A stretch of 8,430 bases of DNA from Dehalococcoidia bacterium (lineage in GTDB: Bacteria > Chloroflexota > Dehalococcoidia > GIF9 > UBA5629), in assembly GCA_030604795.1 (NCBI GenBank), contig JAUVVE010000028.1:1-8430 (forward strand). The letters are read 5' to 3'. Shown piece by piece: positions 1 to 5,516 of the stretch. Every line of letters starts with the position of its first letter. Within the stretch, counting starts at the first letter, position 1. The notes below the pieces were generated by a model. The model did no database searches. It had not been told where the DNA came from and saw only the letters and a program-made list of their open reading frames with translations. A program made the position numbers and the translations under genes.

Positions 1-120
1 AACAGGCTCCACATCAACAACGACTTCCCCATCAAGGGTGACTCTCATGCGAAAGACACCATGAGTTGATGGGTGCTGAGGACCCATATTAAGAATAAAG
101 GGCTCGGTCCTGATTGCCAT
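1..120 (-). CDS. nuoD: NADH-quinone oxidoreductase subunit D (complex I 49 kDa subunit), N-terminal 40 codons
   Basis: The gene runs off the left edge, so only the first 40 codons, read leftward from an ATG at 120-118, are present. The residues include [14 protein letters not shown] at positions 11-24, the signature near the N-terminus of the 49 kDa/NuoD subunit. In this family that segment contributes to the quinone-binding cavity at the interface with NuoB. The protein is peripheral, on the cytoplasmic arm of complex I. The start follows the nuoC stop by one base (121), and a GGAGGG ribosome binding site lies inside the end of nuoC (about 132-138, 11-base spacing), so translation is probably coupled to nuoC. 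Identity is certain from the motif; the rest of the protein cannot be judged. Confidence 0.96.
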   Translation of the reverse strand, partial: MAIRTEPFILNMGPQHPSTHGVFRMRVTLDGEVVVDVEPV

Positions 121-121
121 C

Positions 122-562
122 TTACAGGTAGTCCCTCCGCAGTGGGTGTCCAACAAACCCCTCCCACAGCAACAAACGCTTCAGATTAGGATGCCCTTCA
201 AAAGTGATGCCCATAAGGTCGTAGACTTCTCGCTCCTGATAATCAGCCGCGCGCCATAGTCTGACCACCGAAGTCACCACGGGCTCCTCTCGTTTATAAC
301 ATCTGGTCTTCAGAACCAGACTGTGATTATGCTTCAAAGAACTCAGATGATACACAACCTCAAGGTAGTCGAGATAGTCAACAGCGGTAAGGTCGTTGAG
401 GTAATCGAAATCAAGGCCAGGGGTACTCTTGAGGAATTCAGCGACTGCATAGAGAGACTGGTTAGTCACAACAACAGCCGCTTTGTCAGCAGCGGCAACA
501 GAATCGGGATAGGCTTCAGCTATCTTCTTGGCTATTTCCTCGCCGTTTAAGGCTACCGTCAC
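122..562 (-). CDS. nuoC: NADH-quinone oxidoreductase subunit C (complex I 30 kDa subunit)
   Basis: This 146-residue protein is a single Complex1_30kDa domain and a soluble subunit of the peripheral arm that sits against NuoD and NuoB. The diagnostic block occupies residues 110-146: [18 protein letters not shown] followed by RLLLWEGF and GHPLRRDY. That block is the classical 30 kDa signature, and the gene ends almost immediately after it, so this is a short, stand-alone NuoC without a C-terminal extension or NuoD fusion. The start is GTG at 562-560, supported by TGGAGGT at 574-580 with an 11-base spacer. The gap to nuoB upstream is 45 bases and the gap to nuoD downstream is one base, consistent with one nuoABCD transcript. 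An ATG-initiated plus-strand frame at 323-550 is only its shadow. Confidence 0.96.
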   Translation of the reverse strand: MTVALNGEEIAKKIAEAYPDSVAAADKAAVVVTNQSLYAVAEFLKSTPGLDFDYLNDLTAVDYLDYLEVVYHLSSLKHNHSLVLKTRCYKREEPVVTSVVRLWRAADYQEREVYDLMGITFEGHPNLKRLLLWEGFVGHPLRRDYL

Positions 563-607
563 TCTCGCTAGCTACCTCCAATCAGCACAATCTAGCAACG
601 CCTCCGC

Positions 608-1198
608 TCAGGCCCTCTTGATGGTCTCCTTGCCGATTTTCCCGTGTATCTGCCTTATACCGTAAATCAGACCTTCAGGCCGAGGCGGGCACCCAGGCAC
701 GTAGACATCGACGGGGATTATCCTATTAATCCCTGGCACAACGCTGTAAGATTCCCTGAATGTGCCACCACTGATGGCGCAAGCCCCCATAGCTATCACC
801 CATTTAGGCTCGGCCATCTGGTCATAGACCAATTTCACCGCCGGTGCCATCTTCCAGGTCAACGTCCCAGCAACAATCATCAAGTCAGCCTGTCGCGGTG
901 ACCAGCGGAAAATGTCCATGCCGAAGCGAGAAATATCAAAACGCGAAGCTGCGGTACCAATCATCTCAAAAGCACAGCAGGCCAACCCAAACATAAGCGG
1001 GAAGATTGACCGCGACCGTGCCCAATCAAGCACATAATCTACTGTGGTCACCAGAACATTGCGACTAATCTCCTCGTCAAGCCAGCTATCAGGATCAGGA
1101 ATCGGCTGTTGGCAGCTTTCTCTTAATTTCTCAATTCTTGAAGCTTCCGCAACATCAATCTCGTGAGGAGATGCAATCTCGGGCCTTTCTATTTCCAC
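608..1198 (-). CDS. nuoB: NADH-quinone oxidoreductase subunit B (complex I PSST subunit, carries cluster N2)
   Basis: The protein has 196 residues from a GTG start at 1198-1196. NuoB holds the terminal [4Fe-4S] cluster N2 that passes electrons to quinone. All four ligands are visible: tandem Cys74-Cys75 in [10 protein letters not shown], Cys140 in MGACAISGG, and Cys170 in [11 protein letters not shown] roughly 45-residue N-terminal extension precedes the conserved core (from about [17 protein letters not shown]). The start was chosen because AAAAGGAG at 1206-1213 lies 7 bases upstream. Longer readings, up to an ATG at 1309, would run through most of the nuoA 3' end and lack family similarity. 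The gene overlaps the nuoA end by 10 bases, so translation is probably coupled. The product is a cytoplasmic-side peripheral subunit. Confidence 0.95.
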   Translation of the reverse strand: MEIERPEIASPHEIDVAEASRIEKLRESCQQPIPDPDSWLDEEISRNVLVTTVDYVLDWARSRSIFPLMFGLACCAFEMIGTAASRFDISRFGMDIFRWSPRQADLMIVAGTLTWKMAPAVKLVYDQMAEPKWVIAMGACAISGGTFRESYSVVPGINRIIPVDVYVPGCPPRPEGLIYGIRQIHGKIGKETIKRA

Positions 1199-1560
1199 TC
1201 CAAGGCTCCTTTTCGCCAGGCATAGAGATATCCCACCATAAGGATTGCGAAGAAGACAGCCACCGCAACCAGGCCAAACAAGCCTAGCCCCTTGAGATTC
1301 ACTGCCCATGGATATAAGAAAACGGTTAACACATCGAGAGCAACGAAGAGAATGGCGAAGAAGTAATAGCGGAAGTTAAACTGGACCCAAGTCTTGCCAA
1401 TAGTCTCCATGCCACACTCATAAGTGGAAGTCTTGGCAGGGTTGCTCTTCCTAGGAACGATGCCGAGAAAGCCGAGAATCAGGGGGATAAGCGGCATAGT
1501 GACTGTGAACAATATGGCTACGATAAGGAGTATCCCGATGTAACCGTAATCTGCCAGCAA
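1189..1560 (-). CDS. nuoA: NADH-quinone oxidoreductase subunit A (complex I ND3 subunit)
   Basis: This 123-residue membrane protein is the NuoA/ND3 subunit at the junction of the membrane and peripheral arms. Three hydrophobic segments are evident at about residues 6-33, 64-86 and 93-114. Between the first two lies the conserved loop with [10 protein letters not shown] (Cys49), which in the family faces the quinone-access region. The second helix carries the conserved acid Asp76 in [13 protein letters not shown]. Length and topology are normal. The start is TTG at 1560-1558, chosen because GGGGAGG (1570-1576) precedes it by 9 bases and because no better start fits the hydrophobic N-terminus. 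It is the first gene of the leftward nuoABCD operon and divergent from rsmD. Its last 10 bases overlap nuoB. Confidence 0.95.
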   Translation of the reverse strand: MLADYGYIGILLIVAILFTVTMPLIPLILGFLGIVPRKSNPAKTSTYECGMETIGKTWVQFNFRYYFFAILFVALDVLTVFLYPWAVNLKGLGLFGLVAVAVFFAILMVGYLYAWRKGALEWK

Positions 1561-1596
1561 GTACTCAGGCCTCCCCGACTCAAAATGCCGAACGAC

Positions 1597-1626
1597 AGTC
1601 TAGCATACGGTCCGAAGAAAAAGCAA
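1597..1626 (-). promoter_or_regulatory. Possible weak promoter for the nuo operon
   Basis: Read on the minus strand, TTGCTT (1621-1626) and TAGACT (1597-1602) are separated by 18 bases, about 37 bases upstream of the nuoA start. Each hexamer matches the sigma-70 consensus only partly. This is the best candidate in the short divergent region, but a chance match is quite possible. Confidence 0.25.
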
Positions 1627-1651
1627 CCTTGACTAAACAGCAAGTCAAGGT
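1626..1651. repeat. Perfect 9-bp inverted repeat overlapping the rsmD promoter (operator-like)
   Basis: ACCTTGACT (1626-1634) and AGTCAAGGT (1643-1651) are exact reverse complements around an 8-base centre. The left arm contains the -35 hexamer and the right arm abuts the -10 element. This arrangement is typical of an operator bound by a dimeric repressor. On the minus strand the stem is followed by a T-rich stretch (TGCTTTTTC), so it could also form a weak terminator there. The arms are seen; the function is inferred. Confidence 0.55.
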
Positions 1652-1656
1652 ATAAT
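1629..1656 (+). promoter_or_regulatory. Strong sigma-70 type promoter for rsmD-coaD(-ferredoxin)
   Basis: TTGACT (1629-1634) and a perfect TATAAT (1651-1656) are separated by 16 bases, 11 of 12 consensus positions. Transcription should begin near 1663, leaving only about 17 bases before the rsmD ATG at 1680. That leader shows no Shine-Dalgarno sequence, so rsmD would be translated from a very short leader. Confidence 0.8.
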
Positions 1657-1679
1657 AGTGCTGGCAATAATTATCGGCA

Positions 1680-2234
1680 ATGCGTATTACCGGCGGCACC
1701 CTCAAAGGACAACAGCTAAGACTACCCAGGCATACCTCGGTTCGTCCAACAACTGACAGGACAAGAGAGGCCATCTTTTCCATTCTGACATCCCTCACCA
1801 CCCATTGGTCTCGCGGACTCGATTTGTATGCCGGCAGTGGTGCCCTGGGTATCGAAGCTTTGAGCCGCCACACTGAGTGGGTCGATTTTGTTGACCAGGC
1901 GCCCCGCTGTTGTGCTATCATTAAACAGAATCTGGACAAGGTTGGTTTTTCACAAAGGGCTCATGTCTACTGCTGTAGCGTAGCCAAAGCTCTCACCTTC
2001 CTTACCGATAAGTACGATATCATATTTGTGGACCCACCTTACTCAGACCCGTCAATAAACGCCATGGTAACACAACTGGCCAACTCAGGACTTGTGAGCG
2101 GCGAATCCTTGGTCGTGGTTTCTCACGCCTCGCGCTATCCGCTGCAGAGCCGCTACGACGGACTATCTCTGGCCAAAGAAAGACAATACGGCGACACCTG
2201 CATTTCAATATATCACAAGGAGGCTAAACCTTGA
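1680..2234 (+). CDS. rsmD: 16S rRNA (guanine(966)-N(2))-methyltransferase RsmD
   Basis: This 184-residue, single-domain, Rossmann-fold SAM-dependent enzyme methylates N2 of G966 in 16S rRNA during small-subunit assembly. The N-terminus MRITGG and the RPTTDRTREAIF segment (residues 22-33) are typical of the family. The SAM-binding loop is DLYAGSGALGIEALSR (48-63), and the catalytic DPPY is at 118-121, as expected for an amino-group methyltransferase. Length is normal. The ATG at 1680 is fixed by the canonical N-terminus. It is the first gene after the strong promoter at 1629-1656 and lacks a visible ribosome binding site. Its stop overlaps the coaD start by four bases. The rsmD-coaD pairing is common in bacteria. 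Confidence 0.95.
   Translation: MRITGGTLKGQQLRLPRHTSVRPTTDRTREAIFSILTSLTTHWSRGLDLYAGSGALGIEALSRHTEWVDFVDQAPRCCAIIKQNLDKVGFSQRAHVYCCSVAKALTFLTDKYDIIFVDPPYSDPSINAMVTQLANSGLVSGESLVVVSHASRYPLQSRYDGLSLAKERQYGDTCISIYHKEAKP
2217..2223 (+). promoter_or_regulatory. Ribosome binding site fixing the TTG start of coaD
   Basis: AAGGAGG lies inside the end of rsmD, 7 bases before the TTG at 2231. It is a full anti-16S match and settles the choice of an unusual TTG start, which is also the only one giving the canonical N-terminus ahead of YPGSFDP. Confidence 0.85.
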
Positions 2235-2725
2235 CTATCGCTCTTTATCCCGGCAGCTTCGACCCCATAACTCATGGACACCTGGACATCATCAAACGAG
2301 CGTCATCACTATTCGATGAGCTCATCATCGGCGTTTACGACAGACCTGATAAGCGTCTCCTTTTCCACACCAAAGAGAGAGTGGAAATGGTGCAGCAGGC
2401 AGTAGCGCATTTGAGCAATGTCCAAGTCCGGCCCTATTCAGAGCTGACCATTGACCTCGCCAAGAAGGTGGGGGCACAGGTTATGGTGCGAGGACTGAGG
2501 ATGAGTTCTGACTTCGACCGAGAGTTCGAGATGGCTATGATGAACAAGAAACTGGCGCCCGACCTTGAACTGGTCTGTTTTATGGCGAGTTTGCAGTACC
2601 AATTCCTCAGTTCCGGCCTGCTCAAAGAGGTAGCCCAGCTAGGAGGATGTCTCGAGAATATGGTAGCTGACCACGTTGCTACCGCTTTGAGGAACAAGTT
2701 CGGCACACGGGTTTCTCAAGCATGA
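2231..2725 (+). CDS. coaD: Phosphopantetheine adenylyltransferase (PPAT)
   Basis: This 164-residue cytoplasmic nucleotidyltransferase catalyses the penultimate step of coenzyme A synthesis: ATP plus 4'-phosphopantetheine to dephospho-CoA and pyrophosphate. The nucleotidyltransferase signature YPGSFDPITHGH is at residues 6-17, with the THGH motif at 14-17. VRGLR (86-90) and SSGLLKEVAQLGG (127-139) follow. The latter is the SSTxVKE-type segment, here with Gly and Leu at the variable positions. Length is exactly family-typical. The start is TTG at 2231, overlapping the rsmD stop as TTGA, with a strong AAGGAGG ribosome binding site. Translation is coupled to rsmD. Confidence 0.96.
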   Translation: MTIALYPGSFDPITHGHLDIIKRASSLFDELIIGVYDRPDKRLLFHTKERVEMVQQAVAHLSNVQVRPYSELTIDLAKKVGAQVMVRGLRMSSDFDREFEMAMMNKKLAPDLELVCFMASLQYQFLSSGLLKEVAQLGGCLENMVADHVATALRNKFGTRVSQA

Positions 2726-2813
2726 CGAGAGGGGGTGTTGCCCTGAGACCAGAAACAGGACTACTCGAAATGAGAGCTTACTATACGAAAAACCAAGGAG
2801 GTTAAGGCAAGAA

Positions 2814-3080
2814 ATGGCATACAAGATCACCGACGAATGCATCAACTGCGGTGCCTGCGAGCCGGAATGCAAGAATGAAGCCATCAAGGAAGGAGAGACA
2901 ATCTACGAGATTGACCCAAACAAGTGTACTGAGTGCGTTGGCTGGTTTGAGTCATCCAAGTGCGATGAGGTGTGTCCTGTAGATTGCTGTATCCCCGACC
3001 CTGCTCACAAAGAAAGCCGCGAGCAGCTCGTGGAGAAGTGGAAAAAGCAAAATCCTGGCCAGACTCCGGCTGTCACATAA
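2814..3080 (+). CDS. 2[4Fe-4S] ferredoxin, Allochromatium-type
   Basis: This small acidic electron carrier has 88 residues. The first cluster motif is Cys9-x2-Cys12-x2-Cys15-x3-Cys19. The second is the expanded Cys38-x2-Cys41-x8-Cys50-x3-Cys54-Pro, with an additional Cys58-Cys59. The 8-residue insertion between the second and third ligands and the extra C-terminal segment (about 60-88, charged, ending in KKQNPGQTPAVT) are hallmarks of the Allochromatium vinosum-type low-potential ferredoxins. After the first cluster the usual Pro is replaced (Cys19-Lys). A strong AAGGAGGT at 2795-2802 precedes the ATG by 11 bases. It lies 88 bases after coaD and ahead of a terminator-like hairpin, so it is probably the last gene of the rsmD transcript, though a promoter of its own is not excluded. 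The redox partner cannot be told from the sequence. Confidence 0.93.
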   Translation: MAYKITDECINCGACEPECKNEAIKEGETIYEIDPNKCTECVGWFESSKCDEVCPVDCCIPDPAHKESREQLVEKWKKQNPGQTPAVT

Positions 3081-3129
3081 TCAGAAGCCCAAGAGCACAG
3101 GCTGGCTCTAGAACCAAGATAGCAGCCGT

Positions 3130-3158
3130 CGCGCTGAGATAAGTGTGAGCTCAGCGCG
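3130..3158 (+). terminator. Hairpin after the ferredoxin gene, probable terminator
   Basis: CGCGCTGAG (3130-3138) and CTCAGCGCG (3150-3158) form a perfect 9-bp GC-rich stem with an 11-base loop, about 50 bases beyond the ferredoxin stop. The following TTGATTT is only a poor U-tract, so termination may be partial or the stem may serve another purpose. Confidence 0.5.
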
Positions 3159-3375
3159 TTGATTTGGGCCAACCATCAGCGAGTCAGAAGAGTGCAGCAC
3201 GCAGGCCTCACCGCCTGTGTTGTGCTTCCATAGGCCTCGCAATTATAGCTCAGGCGGTAGCGGCAAGACGACTTGCCTTCAAGACAATTGGCGACACTAA
3301 CAGACAACGGTTGGAGAGACTTGGCGCTGGAACACCCGCTCGGAGAACATTCGGGCTGCATCAGGAGCGCAGTGA
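3159..3375 (+). other. Gene-free, hairpin-rich leader upstream of the methyltransferase
   Basis: No reading frame here looks like a protein. Two further local stems are visible. One is GCAGCACGCAGGC (3194-3206) against GCCTGTGTTGTGC (3213-3225), with eight pairs next to a 6-base loop and an interrupted outer part. The other is GGCAAG/CTTGCC (3262-3267, 3272-3277) around the tetraloop ACGA. Closer to the gene, CCCG (3335-3338) can pair with CGGG (3352-3355), and GCGCT (3324-3328) can pair with AGCGC (3366-3370). The last pairing would cover part of the AGGAG ribosome binding site at 3363-3367. A weak promoter candidate is TTGTGC (3220-3225) with TTATAG (3243-3248) at 17-base spacing. I recognise no known riboswitch class. 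Confidence 0.4.
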
Positions 3376-4104
3376 ATGCTTACCGTCGACTATGAGCTTC
3401 TAGGAATCAAGGATGGCGAGCGAGTTCTGGATATCGGCTGCGGCGAGGGCAGGCACAGCTGGCAAGCATGCAAGCAGAGCCATTGTCTCGTCTGCGCCCT
3501 AGACATCGAACAGGTGAACCTTAAAAAGGCACACCATGTCCTCTGGCTTCTAGACAAGCAGGAGGAATCCAAGGGGAAGTGGGTGCTAGTCAGGGGAGAC
3601 ATAATAAGCCTCCCCTTCGAAGATGGTTCCTTCGACAAAATCGTTTGTTCAGAGGTACTGGAGCACATCCCCGATGATAAACAGGGCATTAAGGAGATGG
3701 TCCGTGTGTTGAAGGACGATGGGACTCTGGTTATCAGTGTCCCCTCCTACCTCCAGGAAAGTATCTGTTGGAGACTGTCTACAGATTATCATGAGAATCC
3801 GGGAGGTCACGTCAGGATATACAAAGCTAGCGAGCTGGTCTCCAAGTTGCGCCAATACAATCTAGACATATTCTCCGTTCGCCATAAGCATGCCCTCCAC
3901 TCCTTCTACTGGATATCCCGCTGCCTCTTCGGAGTGAACAATGAGAAGGCCCTCATCCCCTCCATCTACCACAAGTTCTTGGTGTGGGATATAAATACCA
4001 AGAGCAGACCTATCCGTATGCTTGATACTCTGCTTAATAGCTTCTTTTCCAAGAGCGTAGTCCTATATGCCCGCAAGAGCCAGCACGAGGTCGGCCCAGC
4101 CTAA
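3376..4104 (+). CDS. Class I SAM-dependent methyltransferase (Methyltransf_11 type), candidate sugar O-methyltransferase
   Basis: This 242-residue soluble Rossmann-fold methyltransferase has the SAM-binding motif I as RVLDIGCGEGRH (residues 16-27). The acidic end of strand 2 is Asp43 in CALDIE, motif II contains RGDIISLPFEDGSFD (73-87), and SEVLEHI (92-98) follows. The C-terminal half (about 130-242) is specific to its subfamily, with aromatic- and basic-rich segments that probably form the acceptor lid. The ATG at 3376 has AGGAG 8 bases upstream, and the Rossmann fold starts almost at once, so the short N-terminus is real. It is 27 bases ahead of a GT4 gene and likely co-transcribed. Context suggests methylation of a sugar in the product of the glycosyltransferases. 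By gene content I compare it with MeT3, the 3-O-methyltransferase of mycobacterial methylmannose polysaccharide. The fold is certain, the substrate is inference; a ubiquinone-type or other small-molecule methyltransferase cannot be excluded. Confidence 0.88.
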   Translation: MLTVDYELLGIKDGERVLDIGCGEGRHSWQACKQSHCLVCALDIEQVNLKKAHHVLWLLDKQEESKGKWVLVRGDIISLPFEDGSFDKIVCSEVLEHIPDDKQGIKEMVRVLKDDGTLVISVPSYLQESICWRLSTDYHENPGGHVRIYKASELVSKLRQYNLDIFSVRHKHALHSFYWISRCLFGVNNEKALIPSIYHKFLVWDINTKSRPIRMLDTLLNSFFSKSVVLYARKSQHEVGPA

Positions 4105-4131
4105 CAGCGGCAAACGCCAGCGGATTGTGAA

Positions 4132-5379
4132 ATGCGGATTTGCTTACTCAGCTACAGAAGCTATGCCTATTCCGGCGGTCAGGGTGTCTATCTTCGTTAC
4201 TTGAGCCGTGCGCTGAGGGACCTTGGCCACGAAGTTGACATAGTATCGGGGCCCCCGTATCCAGAATTGGACGACGGCGTAAACCTGATTCGATTGCCTA
4301 GTCTCGACCTATATACCATGTCATCATTCGCACCCTTGTTCATAGATCCACGCAGATTGAATTCATTTCCTAATCTGGTGGAATGGCTCGGTGCCATATC
4401 CGGTTGCTTCTCAGAACCTCTCGCCTTTGGCATGCGGGCTCACGAGTTCCTACGTGATACTGGGAATAGCAAATACGATGTCATTCACGATAATCAGACC
4501 ATGGCATACGGTGTGCTCAAGATTCAGGAACTCGGATTTCCAGTCGTTGAGACGATTCATCACGCGGTGACCATTGACCGTGATTTGGCTCTTAGATCCG
4601 CAACTTCTCTGAAGAACAGACTAGGCCTTAAGAGATGGTATTCCTTTGTCGGTATGCAGGTGAAGGTCGCTGGTAAGCTTTCCCACATCATTACTGTTTC
4701 CCAGATCGCCAGCCAGCATGTCGCCGACACATTTCACATACCCAGAGACAGGCTGAGAGTTGTCTACAACGGGATTGACACAGATGTTTTTGGCCCTGCC
4801 GATGAAGCTGGCCGCCTGGAGAACAGGCTCCTGGTAGTAACCAGCCGGGACACGCCCGTTAAAGGTTTGAGGTACTTGCTAGAAGCATTGGCTTTGCTGC
4901 GACAAAAGCACGACCTTGAGCTGGTAGTAGTGGGGAAAACGCTGGGGGATGGCGCAACAGAGAGAGCGATCCACCGCTTGGGCATCGGCGACCACGTGAG
5001 TTTTACCGACCAAATAGATACGGCAGAACTCGTCCGGCAGTACAGGCTGGCTACCGTTGTAGTCATCCCATCAACGTATGAGGGCTTCGGTTTGCCTGCC
5101 GCGGAAGCTATGGCCTGTGGAACTCCGGTTGTTTCCACTACTGCCGGAGCTCTGCCGGAGGTCGTCGGTGATGCCGGAATACTGGTACCACCTGCTGACG
5201 CAAATGCTCTGGCAGAGGCCCTTACCGGACTCATTGACAATCCTGACAAACGCAAGCACCTCGGTGAAATAGGAAGGAACAGAATAGTGCAGACGTTCAA
5301 TTGGAAAAGCACGGCCAGACACACAGTTGACGTCTATTCTGAGGCTATCGACTATCAAAGGCACTTGAACTCGCAATAA
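4132..5379 (+). CDS. GT4 family retaining glycosyltransferase, first of a tandem pair (ManT-like candidate)
   Basis: This 415-residue GT-B enzyme has no signal peptide or membrane segment, so it is cytoplasmic. The N-terminal acceptor domain opens with MRICLLSYRS and the glycine loop SGGQG (14-18), followed by TIHH at 141-144. The C-terminal donor domain has VVYNGID (210-216), VKGLRYLLEA (243-252) and the retaining-GT E-x7-E motif, Glu317 and Glu325 in EGFGLPAAEAMACGTP. A nucleotide-sugar donor, likely GDP-mannose or another NDP-hexose, is inferred from the family. The ATG at 4132 has no clear ribosome binding site; the 27-base gap to the methyltransferase suggests coupled or re-initiated translation. 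It is about 60% identical to the next gene. The closest pathway I can suggest is elongation of a methylated mannan-like polysaccharide, with ManT as the comparison. Confidence 0.9.
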   Translation: MRICLLSYRSYAYSGGQGVYLRYLSRALRDLGHEVDIVSGPPYPELDDGVNLIRLPSLDLYTMSSFAPLFIDPRRLNSFPNLVEWLGAISGCFSEPLAFGMRAHEFLRDTGNSKYDVIHDNQTMAYGVLKIQELGFPVVETIHHAVTIDRDLALRSATSLKNRLGLKRWYSFVGMQVKVAGKLSHIITVSQIASQHVADTFHIPRDRLRVVYNGIDTDVFGPADEAGRLENRLLVVTSRDTPVKGLRYLLEALALLRQKHDLELVVVGKTLGDGATERAIHRLGIGDHVSFTDQIDTAELVRQYRLATVVVIPSTYEGFGLPAAEAMACGTPVVSTTAGALPEVVGDAGILVPPADANALAEALTGLIDNPDKRKHLGEIGRNRIVQTFNWKSTARHTVDVYSEAIDYQRHLNSQ

Positions 5380-5433
5380 ACGGTTCGTACTCTCCAAAAA
5401 CGTGTGGACAACTCGTCAATGTCGGTCGACCTA

Positions 5434-5462
5434 TTGATATACTTGGCAGACAAGGGTACAAT
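5434..5462 (+). promoter_or_regulatory. Sigma-70 type promoter for the second glycosyltransferase
   Basis: TTGATA (5434-5439) and TACAAT (5457-5462) are separated by exactly 17 bases, 10 of 12 consensus positions. This gives a start near 5469 and a leader of about 48 bases. It sits in a 137-base gap that is long compared with the 27-base gaps elsewhere in the cluster. A perfect 8-base palindrome, GGTCGACC (5424-5431), lies just upstream of the -35 element and could be a regulator site. Confidence 0.65.
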
Positions 5463-5516
5463 GTCTCGGGGCTTTTTCTGTTTCAATACACATTTGTTGA
5501 TTGGGTAGACTGTTAA

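Noticed and set aside
323..550. A 75-codon plus-strand frame starting at ATT-like sequence within nuoC
   Set aside because: It lies wholly antisense to nuoC, whose protein is clearly conserved, and has no domain or ribosome binding site of its own.
608..1309. A longer nuoB starting at ATG 1309
   Set aside because: It would overlap nuoA by about 120 bases and add residues with no family similarity. The GTG at 1198 with AAAAGGAG 7 bases upstream is much better.
1617..1651. The rsmD-promoter dyad as a minus-strand rho-independent terminator
   Set aside because: It does have a T-rich tail on that strand, but no minus-strand gene lies upstream of it to terminate. Overlap with the promoter makes an operator role more likely.
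3243..3300. A tRNA-like D-arm string (TAGCTCAGGCGGTAG) in the gap before the methyltransferase
   Set aside because: The D-stem partner is mismatched, no 7-base acceptor pairing was found, and there is no T-arm or CCA-end equivalent at the right distance. It is not a tRNA, at most a chance resemblance or a very decayed remnant.
3164..3403. A 79-codon plus-strand frame starting at TTG 3164
   Set aside because: It runs into the methyltransferase gene in another frame, has no ribosome binding site, and its arginine/alanine-rich composition shows no recognisable domain.
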